Below are positions 26,688 through 33,451 of a DNA stretch of 64,000 bases, piece by piece. A program made the translations under genes and the position numbers. The notes under the pieces are model-generated. The model was given only the letters and a program-made list of their open reading frames with translations, ran no database searches and was not told where the DNA came from. Source of the DNA: Alcaligenes faecalis (lineage in GTDB: Bacteria; Pseudomonadota; Gammaproteobacteria; Burkholderiales; Burkholderiaceae_B); NCBI RefSeq assembly GCF_009497775.1, contig NZ_CP031012.1:3038001-3102000 (forward strand), given 5' to 3'. Position 1 is the stretch's first letter. Each line of letters opens with the position of its first letter.

Positions 26688-27607
26688 GCCGCCCAACGCT
26701 GACGCATCCACATATCCAGCTCGAAAGCGGGAGTGGGTTTGGCAAACAAATACCCTTGCGCGTAATCGCAGCCCATTTGCTGCAAGATATCCAGATCAGC
26801 CTGGGCTTCCACCCCCTCTGCCGTCACTCGCAAGCCACGTTCCTTGGCGGTCGCAATCCAGCCCAGAACCTGATTGGCCTGCTGACGGTTGCCCGACAAA
26901 CCATGCACAAAACGCCGGTCCAGCTTCAACTCTGAAAACGGTGCACAGGCCAATCGTTCCATGGAGCTGTAGTCCACACCCACATCATCCTGAGCCAGTC
27001 CAAAGCCTATTGCCACCAGGCGACAAGCGCCCATGAACAAGGCACAGGGTGTTTTGGTATCGGAGTTCTCCAGCAGCTCGAAAGTAATGTCACAGGCCCG
27101 ACCCTGCTTGGCTTGTACACAGGCCATCAAGCGATCTGGCAGACCAGCATCATCCAGCAAATGCGTGGGCAAATTCACCGACACCGGCATCACCGTTCCT
27201 TGACGTCGCCAGTAAGCCTGCAGGCCCAGCACCTCCTGGAGGACGTGCATCAGCAAGGCTTCATCCAGGCCGTGCTCGCTGAACCAGGGCAAAAACGCAT
27301 TAGGCGACAACAGGCCCAATTGTGGATGACGCCACCGCGCCAAGGCCTCCAAAGCCACCAGCTTTTGGGACTGCACCGATACCTTGGGCTGCAACCAGGC
27401 CTGAATCTGATCCTTGTGCAAGGCATCCAGCAAGCCAGCCCGGCTGATGATCACTCCCCCTGCCTGAGCACCCGGCAAGGCAACCGCAGGCCTTGGCACC
27501 CACAAGCCCGACTCGGAGCGGGCGCGAAGGGTGGACCGAGCCAGTGTTCTGGACGGGCGGTAGGTCAAACATCCGGACGATTGTTGAAACACAGAAGGTG
27601 CAAACAT
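26684..27607 (-). CDS. EAL-domain protein (c-di-GMP phosphodiesterase-like, BvgR/PvrR-like position)
   Basis: A 307-residue protein with an EAL domain after a ~60-residue N-terminus of no known type. Motifs: LEALARW (EAL), VSVNLP (metal Asn), ITFELLE, AQDDVGVDYSSM in place of the common DDFGTGYSSL, LKLDRRFV (Lys, Asp), VTAEGVE (general base region) and AQGYLFAKP. Most metal and catalytic residues are kept, but loop 6 is altered, so activity is uncertain. The ATG at 27607 is my choice; a TTG at 27625 is an alternative. It converges on the response regulator gene, as bvgR does on bvgAS in Bordetella, and may tune fimbriae through c-di-GMP. Confidence 0.8.
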   Translation of the reverse strand: MFAPSVFQQSSGCLTYRPSRTLARSTLRARSESGLWVPRPAVALPGAQAGGVIISRAGLLDALHKDQIQAWLQPKVSVQSQKLVALEALARWRHPQLGLLSPNAFLPWFSEHGLDEALLMHVLQEVLGLQAYWRRQGTVMPVSVNLPTHLLDDAGLPDRLMACVQAKQGRACDITFELLENSDTKTPCALFMGACRLVAIGFGLAQDDVGVDYSSMERLACAPFSELKLDRRFVHGLSGNRQQANQVLGWIATAKERGLRVTAEGVEAQADLDILQQMGCDYAQGYLFAKPTPAFELDMWMRQRWAA

Positions 27608-27869
27608 GAAGAGCCCCGGCAACAAGAGATGCGCATCACAAGCCGCCTTGCGGTTCGCTAGCCATCATCGATGCTTCAAATCGTAAGATTCCGGGCGCTG
27701 TACGGGTCTAGGAATAATCCGAAAAACCCGCTGGCAAAACCTCAACGCAGGGTAAACATGGAGGCTCTGTCCACAGCCAAGGGCCTGCAAAGCCTGCGCG
27801 CACAGCTCTCCCCCAAAGCGCTGGAAAACCCTAGTATTTTTCAAAGAACAGATTTTGTAGATTAAATAA
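27608..27869. other. Divergent intergenic region, EAL gene / amidase operon
   Basis: These 262 bases hold no convincing gene. The composition turns AT-rich near 27830-27870 (ATTTTTCAAAGAACAG, then TTTTGTAGATTAAATAAG), a likely promoter for the amidase operon leader that follows. Confidence 0.35.
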
Positions 27870-27975
27870 GCAGACATCTTCGTCTGCCAAAAACAGATGC
27901 ATGCGCTGCCAAAGTTGCCAGCGACATGCAGGCAATAAAGCCTCATTCCCTTTCACAAGGGGTGGGGCTTTTTTT
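27870..27975 (+). promoter_or_regulatory. Structured leader with terminator ahead of amidase operon (attenuator candidate)
   Basis: Three stem-loops follow each other. The first is GCAGAC/GTCTGC at 27870-27887 with the hexaloop ATCTTC. The second is GCATGCGCTG paired with CAGCG and CATGC at 27899-27929 (one bulged A). The third is an intrinsic terminator at 27937-27975 (AAAGCC with GGCTTT, an inner C-rich/G-rich stem, then seven T). The terminator lies upstream of the first gene, so transcription must pass it. This is the layout of a regulated attenuator, comparable in principle to the AmiR-controlled leader of amidase genes in Pseudomonas. I see no ANTAR-type gene nearby. Confidence 0.6.
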
Positions 27976-28027
27976 GTGCGCGCGATTTATGCATGCCTGT
28001 TTTATGACCACCACAAGGAGAAGACAA

Positions 28028-28210
28028 ATGACGGTAAGTGTGAAAGACGCCTTGGCCGCAAAAGGGATACATCCCAGCCCCCAGCATTTGGAGAAACTGG
28101 AAGTCAAATGGCGCGAAATCCAGGCCATGAAAGGCAATCTGGAAGGCATTGCCATTGACGATGCAGACCTTGCGATCAAACACCTGGCCGGAGGCGACCA
28201 CCATGAATAA
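28028..28210 (+). CDS. AtzG/GatC-like small amidase subunit
   Basis: A 60-residue protein starting at 28028 (MTVSVKDALAAKG), supported by AAGGAG a few bases upstream. It overlaps the amidase gene by eight bases. Its size, helical character (HLEKLEVKWREIQAM followed by AIDDADLAIKHLAG) and position match AtzG-type small subunits, which form GatC-like belts around AtzE-type amidases and are needed for their stability. The assignment rests on context and size more than on recognised motifs. Confidence 0.6.
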   Translation: MTVSVKDALAAKGIHPSPQHLEKLEVKWREIQAMKGNLEGIAIDDADLAIKHLAGGDHHE

Positions 28211-29615
28211 AGATCTACTTGAACTGAGCGTTATCGACCTGGCCGACAAGCTGCGCAGCAAAGCCGTCTCCCCCGTTGAAGTCACCGACAACCTGCTGGC
28301 CTACATCGAGCAATCCAACAAGCAGACCAACGCCTACATCTCTGTGACGGCTGATCAGGCCCGCAAGAGCGCCAAACAAGCCGAGCAGGACATCATGGCC
28401 GGGAAGTACAAAGGCGTGTTCCATGGTGTGCCGCTGGCCCTGAAAGACAATATTTACTTTGCGAACGAGGTCACCACCATGGCCTCCAAAATCCACAAGG
28501 ACTTTGTCTCCAAAGACGACGCGACCGTGGCCACCAAGCTGCGCGATGCCGGGGTGATCTTCACCGGCAAGCTGAACATGCACGAATACGCCTGGGGCAT
28601 CGACAACAACAACCCCCACTTTGGTGCCGTCCACAACCCCTGGAACGCCGACCGCGTCCCCGGTGGCTCCAGCGGTGGATCGGGTGCAGCCGTGGCCTCC
28701 CACAGCTCCTACAACACCCTGGGCACCGACACGGCCGGTTCCATCCGTATCCCATCGGCCGCATGCGGCATCGTCGGCCTGAAACCCACCCATGGCCGCG
28801 TCAGCAAATTCGGCGTCTACCCCCTGGCCTGGACCCTGGACCACGTAGGCCCCATGTCCAAAACCGTGGCTGACGCCGCTGCCATGCTGGAAGTGATCGC
28901 CGGCTTTGATGGCCGCGACCCCACTTGCGCCAACGTTCCCGTCGGTTCCTACCTGAGCGCACTGAATGGCAACGTTAAAGGACTGCGCATCGGCATCATC
29001 GAAGACTACTTCTTCAAGAACGTGGACGCCGGAATCGAAAAAGTAATCCGCGACCGCTTGGCCGACCTGGAAAAACAGGGTGCCAAAGTCATCCCGCTGA
29101 AAGTCCCCGCCCTGCGCTACTCCGAATGGGCCGAGCTGGCCGTCAGCCTGACCGAAGCTGCCACCATCCACCACCAGGACCTGATCAAACGCCCCGACGA
29201 CTTCGGCGGCGACATCCGCTTCCTGTTTGAACTGGGCGAACTGTTCAGCGGCATCGACTACCTGCAAGCCCAGCAAGTACGCCGTGCGCTGAAACAGCAA
29301 TTTACCGCCACTTTCAAAGACGTAGACGTCATCATCGCCCCCACCCTGCCTTGCCAGGTACCCAATATCGGCACCGATACCGTCAACATCAACGGCAAAA
29401 CCCTGGACTTCATCGACGAAGGCATCCGCTTTACCGGCCCCAGCAACCTGACCGGCCTGCCCGCCGTCACCGTGCCAGCCGGTATCTCCGAAGGCATGCC
29501 CGTGGGCCTGCAAATCATCGGCCCCGCCTTTGAAGAAGCCCGCATCCTGAACGTTGCCTACGCCGTGGAAAACATGAAACCACTGGCAGGACACCACCCC
29601 GTCCTGAAACCGTAA
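28203..29615 (+). CDS. Amidase signature enzyme (AtzE/GatA-like)
   Basis: A 470-residue amidase signature protein. The Ser-cisSer-Lys triad is visible: Lys in PLALKDNIYF, cis-Ser in GGSSGGSGAAVA, and nucleophile Ser in LGTDTAGSIRIPSA. The family hydrolyses amides. The partnership with a 60-residue subunit suggests a GatCA-like complex such as 1-carboxybiuret hydrolase AtzE-AtzG, but the substrate cannot be named. The ATG at 28203 lies inside the upstream gene (eight-base overlap), so the two are translated together. A GatA role is unlikely because no gatB is present and the partner is short. A strong terminator follows. Confidence 0.82.
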   Translation: MNKDLLELSVIDLADKLRSKAVSPVEVTDNLLAYIEQSNKQTNAYISVTADQARKSAKQAEQDIMAGKYKGVFHGVPLALKDNIYFANEVTTMASKIHKDFVSKDDATVATKLRDAGVIFTGKLNMHEYAWGIDNNNPHFGAVHNPWNADRVPGGSSGGSGAAVASHSSYNTLGTDTAGSIRIPSAACGIVGLKPTHGRVSKFGVYPLAWTLDHVGPMSKTVADAAAMLEVIAGFDGRDPTCANVPVGSYLSALNGNVKGLRIGIIEDYFFKNVDAGIEKVIRDRLADLEKQGAKVIPLKVPALRYSEWAELAVSLTEAATIHHQDLIKRPDDFGGDIRFLFELGELFSGIDYLQAQQVRRALKQQFTATFKDVDVIIAPTLPCQVPNIGTDTVNINGKTLDFIDEGIRFTGPSNLTGLPAVTVPAGISEGMPVGLQIIGPAFEEARILNVAYAVENMKPLAGHHPVLKP

Positions 29616-29638
29616 GCTCAACCAGGCACCACAGGAAC

Positions 29639-29676
29639 AAGCCCCTGTCCGCTACAAGCAGACAGGGGCTTTCTTT
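29639..29676 (+). terminator. Intrinsic terminator of amidase operon
   Basis: An eleven-pair perfect stem (AAGCCCCTGTC at 29639-29649 with GACAGGGGCTT at 29661-29671) is followed by TCTTT. Confidence 0.85.
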
Positions 29677-29736
29677 AGAACCAGGCCAAAGCCATCAAAA
29701 TCGTAAACACAGAGGGACTCTATTTTCTTTCAATAA

Positions 29737-29967
29737 GCCATTCGGGTTCGCCCCAGGGCTGAGCGGCGAGTCAGAGTTCTTGCCGCGGGCGATTGCGGGA
29801 TACGGGGTGCAAGCGCCCTTCTGTTCGCGCCCGACGCTTGTGATGTGTCCGGGGGACACATCACCGGGCAAGTTAAGGGCGCGCCCGTATCCTGCAATTG
29901 CCAAGGGGACCGACGCGCAGCGTCGGCAAGGACTCAGCCGCTCAGCCCTGGGGCGAACCCGAATGGC
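29737..29967. repeat. 231-bp near-symmetric palindromic element
   Basis: The outer arms 29737-29767 and 29937-29967 are perfect 31-base inverted copies. The centre is a perfect 11-pair hairpin (GTGATGTGTCC at 29840-29850, GGACACATCAC at 29854-29864, loop GGG). Both share one centre of symmetry at 29852. Between them the arms are imperfect (for example GATTGCGGGATACGGG against CCCGTATCCTGCAATT), and the right arm has its own hairpin CCGACGC/GCGTCGG at 29910-29926. Open frames inside are mirror images of each other and are not genes. It looks like a miniature palindromic mobile or repeat element between two convergent genes. TCTTTCA occurs close to both ends (29726-29732 and 29969-29975). Confidence 0.8.
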
Positions 29968-30049
29968 GTCTTTCAGAACGAGCCCCCTGCTCCAACCCGA
30001 GACGCTTCAGACAAGAAAGCAATCTAAACGAAGTCAAACAGCACAGACA

Positions 30050-31387
30050 TTACCCCCCCCCCAAGCAAGGCATCACCTCCTGCGTCAAATGCGCCACATT
30101 CAAGCGCATCCTGTCCTTGAAATCCTTGTCTACCGCAAACGAGGCCCCCGGCATCAGCAAAATCCCCTGCTGTTCCAGCCTCTCTATATAAGCCGTCAAA
30201 TCCGACATCTCCGGATGCCCAACCCACAAGAACATCCCGCCCTGCGCCGGTACATCAAACACCCAGCCGTATTCCGTCAGCACTTTCTGTGCAATTTGCT
30301 GATGCGTCATCAACTGCCGCTGAATCGCCTGCGTATGTTTCGCATACGTGCCATCCGCCAGAATCGTATTGACAAAGCGCTCGCAAAACCCCGGCACAGC
30401 CACACTGGTCAACAGCTTCAAACGAATCAAAGGCTCCAGCAACTGCATCCCACAAGCGATATAGCCAATCCGCAAGGAGGCCGACAAGGACTTGGAAAAA
30501 CTGCCTATATAAACCACATGCTCCAAATCCCCCAGCCCTGCAAAAGTCTGCCGCACGCCGGGGAAGAAATCCCCGTACACATCATCCTCGACAATCAGGA
30601 AATCGTGCTCCACCGCCAGCTTGACCACGGCAAAAGCCACCTTGGGACTTAAACCCGCCCCGGTCGGATTATGAAAAGTGCTATTGCAGAAAAAGGCCCG
30701 TACCTTATGCGCCTGCAAAATCTGCTCCAAGGCAGCCACATCCGGCCCATCCACCAGGCGCGGCACACCAATGGGCACACCGCCACACAAGCGAATCAGC
30801 TTGATCAAATTGCCATTACACGGCTCATCCACCAAGACATGATCACCCTGCCGAATCACCGTGCGCGCAATCAGATCCAGCGCTTGCGTCGCCCCCAGAG
30901 TCGTCACAATCTGCTGGGGAGAGACCTCGATCAAAGTCGATTGCCGCAACAACATGGACAGTTGCTTGCGCAAGGGCAGATAGCCCTGAATGTCGCCATA
31001 CTCAACCAGACCACTGCGCCCGGAACGCGCCGTCTTGCGTATGGCCTTGGCCAAGGCATCCGTATCGCGCCACGGCACAGGCAACCAGCCACAACCCAGC
31101 TTGCACTGCTCGGGCTTGGCTTGCAGGATTTTAAGCAAAGGATCCGTCGCCGCCTCGGACGGCGATAAGGGCAAGTGCTCCCCCAGCCCGGACCAGCGCG
31201 CCACAAAATAACCGCGACCTTGCAAAGCCTCCAGCATCCCCTCGCCAACCAGACGGGTGTAGGCACTGACCACGGTGTGATGGCTCAGGCCTTCTGTGGC
31301 CATCATCTTGCGGATGGAAGGCAGTTGCTGCCCCACCGCCCAGTCACCCTGAAGAATCGCTTCCTTCAGACGCTCGTAAAAATCCAT
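30050..31387 (-). CDS. MocR-family regulator (GntR HTH plus aminotransferase domain)
   Basis: A 445-residue fusion of an N-terminal GntR-type winged helix (LKEAILQGDWAVGQQLPSIR, then TVVSAYTRLVGEGMLEALQGRGYFV) and a class I aminotransferase-like domain with the PLP Lys in GSFSKSLSASLRIGY. Such proteins use PLP or its adducts as effectors. It is divergent from an MFS transporter gene, the probable target, and an inverted repeat in the gap is a likely operator. The last codons lie in a run of ten G (30053-30062 as C on the plus strand), so slippage would change only the C-terminal end. Confidence 0.85.
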   Translation of the reverse strand: MDFYERLKEAILQGDWAVGQQLPSIRKMMATEGLSHHTVVSAYTRLVGEGMLEALQGRGYFVARWSGLGEHLPLSPSEAATDPLLKILQAKPEQCKLGCGWLPVPWRDTDALAKAIRKTARSGRSGLVEYGDIQGYLPLRKQLSMLLRQSTLIEVSPQQIVTTLGATQALDLIARTVIRQGDHVLVDEPCNGNLIKLIRLCGGVPIGVPRLVDGPDVAALEQILQAHKVRAFFCNSTFHNPTGAGLSPKVAFAVVKLAVEHDFLIVEDDVYGDFFPGVRQTFAGLGDLEHVVYIGSFSKSLSASLRIGYIACGMQLLEPLIRLKLLTSVAVPGFCERFVNTILADGTYAKHTQAIQRQLMTHQQIAQKVLTEYGWVFDVPAQGGMFLWVGHPEMSDLTAYIERLEQQGILLMPGASFAVDKDFKDRMRLNVAHLTQEVMPCLGGG

Positions 31388-31404
31388 GCTGCCTGCCTCT
31401 AAAC

Positions 31405-31430
31405 ACTGTTAGAAAAAATTAACTAACAGT
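31405..31430. promoter_or_regulatory. Inverted repeat operator candidate, MocR/MFS intergenic
   Basis: ACTGTTAG (31405-31412) and CTAACAGT (31423-31430) form a perfect eight-base inverted repeat. Further ACTGTT-type half sites occur at 31449-31454 and near 31491. It sits 18 bases upstream of the MocR start codon and about 150 bases before the transporter gene. Confidence 0.5.
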
Positions 31431-31582
31431 TTTCAGGATAGTACACCGACTGTTCGAGACAAACGCCTCGTGAAAATACAAAATCGTCCCGACAGTTTTT
31501 CATTGGCTGCGTCTGTATAGCTCTGCTCTCAGAAACAAGGCTTGTATCAGCGCCCTCTCTCACCCCCGCACCCAGTAGCACC

Positions 31583-32779
31583 ATGACAGCCACCCACCTT
31601 CCGTTTCGAACTTACTTGTACTTCCTGGCCCAATCCATCAACCTGACTACCGCCGTCATGTCCGTCACCATGGCGGCTCTGGTCGGTGGCAGTCTGGCTC
31701 CCGAACCGTGGCTGTCCACCGTGCCCTACGGTTTTCAGTTCCTGTTTGTGATGCTGTTCACGCTGCCAGCCTCCAGGCTGATGGCCGCCATAGGCCGGAA
31801 AAAATCCTTTTTGCTGGCCAGCCTGCCCTTGGCCGCCTCCGGTGTGGTCGGTTATTGGGCAATCGAAATGAAGCAGTTTTCCTGGCTGGTGGCCTCGCAT
31901 GCCTTGCTGGGTATTTATATTGCCTTTGCCAACTTCAACCGCTTTGCCGCCACCGACGGACTGGGCAGCACGCTCAAACCGCGCGCTATCTCCCTGGTTG
32001 TGGCCGGAGGAGTGATTGCCGCCGTAACAGGCCCCTTGCTGATACGGGGTTTGAAAACCAGCAGCTTCGGGCCAGAGTTTGCCGCCTGCTATGCCGCCTT
32101 CACCTTGCTGGCTGTGATCTCCTTCATCCTGAATCTGTGCATCAAAGAAGTGCAGCCTGCCCAACAGACTGCTCGCAAGAAAGCGAATCGTGGCCAGACC
32201 TTGGGTCTGGTGCTGCATAACAAGACACTGGCCATTGCCATCTGCATCGCCGCAATCGGCTACGGCATCATGAATTTGCTGATGATTCAGGCGTCCATGC
32301 ATATGTCCCATCTTCATGTGCATTTTTCAGACATCAGCACGGCGATTCAATGGCATGTGCTGGCCATGTTCGCCCCCTCTTTCTTTACCGGCATCCTGAT
32401 CCAGAAGTTTGGCCTGAAAACCATTGCCATCACGGGCATTCTGCTTTTGCTCTTGAGCAGCCTGGTCAATATTGTTGGCCACAGCTATACGACTCTCAGC
32501 CTTTCCTTATTGATTCTGGGTTTGGGCTGGAACTTCACCTATGTGGGTGGCAGCGCCTTGCTGACAGAGACGCTGGAAGGCAAGCCGCAGTTTCTGGAAG
32601 TGCAGGGCTTAAATGATTTGGGTGTATCCATCTGCGCCACCCTGGGGGCGTTTGCACCGGCCTTTCTGTTCAGCTTTGCAGGCTGGGGCGGCACCAATAT
32701 TCTGTCCGCCCTTATCTGCCTGCTGCTGTTGCTCCTGTCGCTGATTTATATACAGCCCACAAAAACCGGTAAGCCCTAG
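31583..32779 (+). CDS. MFS transporter (unknown substrate)
   Basis: A 398-residue major facilitator superfamily protein with about 12 hydrophobic segments. The cytoplasmic loop SRLMAAIGRKKSF is the MFS loop 2-3 motif. There is a basic central loop (ARKKANRGQ) near residue 200. I do not recognise the subfamily. It is divergently transcribed from the MocR regulator, which suggests the substrate may be an amino acid or amine derivative sensed through PLP chemistry; that is inference. No strong ribosome binding site is seen before the ATG. A clear terminator follows. Confidence 0.8.
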   Translation: MTATHLPFRTYLYFLAQSINLTTAVMSVTMAALVGGSLAPEPWLSTVPYGFQFLFVMLFTLPASRLMAAIGRKKSFLLASLPLAASGVVGYWAIEMKQFSWLVASHALLGIYIAFANFNRFAATDGLGSTLKPRAISLVVAGGVIAAVTGPLLIRGLKTSSFGPEFAACYAAFTLLAVISFILNLCIKEVQPAQQTARKKANRGQTLGLVLHNKTLAIAICIAAIGYGIMNLLMIQASMHMSHLHVHFSDISTAIQWHVLAMFAPSFFTGILIQKFGLKTIAITGILLLLLSSLVNIVGHSYTTLSLSLLILGLGWNFTYVGGSALLTETLEGKPQFLEVQGLNDLGVSICATLGAFAPAFLFSFAGWGGTNILSALICLLLLLLSLIYIQPTKTGKP

Positions 32780-32822
32780 AGCCGGGCCTGCCCAGATCTC
32801 CACAGCCTGCTCATTCCCAATG

Positions 32823-32860
32823 AAATCGCCGCATCCCTGCCTGGGAAGCGGCGATTTTTT
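32823..32860 (+). terminator. Intrinsic terminator after MFS gene
   Basis: A ten-pair stem (AAATCGCCGC at 32823-32832 with GCGGCGATTT at 32848-32857) is followed by more T. Confidence 0.85.
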
Positions 32861-33088
32861 ACGTCGGTCTCAATAATCGTAAGCCATGAAAATCAGATAG
32901 TTCTTAATTTTTAGCCCGAGTCTGCATGTTCCAATTTCTGCACCCAACAAGCCAATGCAATCTGCTTTTCTAAAGGTCCAAAACAAGGAGTCTGGACCCC
33001 GTGTTTTCAAGGCTTGCAGCAACGCTCGAATTCAATACTCGTCCCCAAAAGAATCTGAATAAAGATAGTCGAACGTATCGAGGAGTTT

Positions 33089-33451
33089 ATGCGATTCACC
33101 TTTCCCGGCGCGGCCATTGTGGCCGCCTTTGTTTTATCTGCCTGCCAAACAACCGCTCCTGTTCACAACGCCCCGGAGACCAGTGCACCCAGCAAAGAGG
33201 ACAAGTGTTATCAGGAATTCGCTGCACTCAAGGAGCTGGACCCTGTTGCCTACGAAAAGTACCGGCAGCAAATGCGGACCATAGACGCGAACTTCGGGAT
33301 CTATAAAAGCAATGCAGCACTGATTGATGAAAACGCCTCAGAAATCATGCTGACTGAAGTCAACAAGATGCTTTCTCTGGTTTGTGTCCGAATTAATAAC
33401 GCCGTCTATTCCAATATGATGGATCGCGTTCAGAGCCTGAACAAGCTATGA
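33089..33451 (+). CDS. Small lipoprotein of unknown function
   Basis: A 120-residue protein with a lipoprotein signal peptide (FPGAAIVAAFVLSAC; lipobox LSAC, Cys at residue 19). The rest is helical and has two further cysteines (DKCYQEF, SLVCVRI) that could form a disulphide. AGGAG directly precedes the ATG. It overlaps the next gene by four bases (ATGA), so the two proteins are probably made together and both exported. I do not recognise a family. The 310-bp region before it (32780-33088) holds only the terminator and an AT-rich promoter-like stretch. Confidence 0.65.
   Translation: MRFTFPGAAIVAAFVLSACQTTAPVHNAPETSAPSKEDKCYQEFAALKELDPVAYEKYRQQMRTIDANFGIYKSNAALIDENASEIMLTEVNKMLSLVCVRINNAVYSNMMDRVQSLNKL

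Noticed and set aside
27671..27865. 64-residue frame between the EAL gene and the amidase leader
   Set aside because: No ribosome binding site or motif, and it lies in the expected promoter region.
29695..29904. Short frames inside the palindromic element
   Set aside because: The two strands encode near-identical peptides only because the element is an inverted repeat; no ribosome binding site or family match.
29780..30652. 290-residue plus-strand frame from the palindrome into the MocR gene
   Set aside because: It is mostly antisense to the MocR gene and begins in the palindrome; composition is not protein-like.
29639..31430. CRISPR array or tRNA gene
   Set aside because: No regularly spaced direct repeats or cloverleaf pattern were seen here or elsewhere in the window; the palindrome is a single element.
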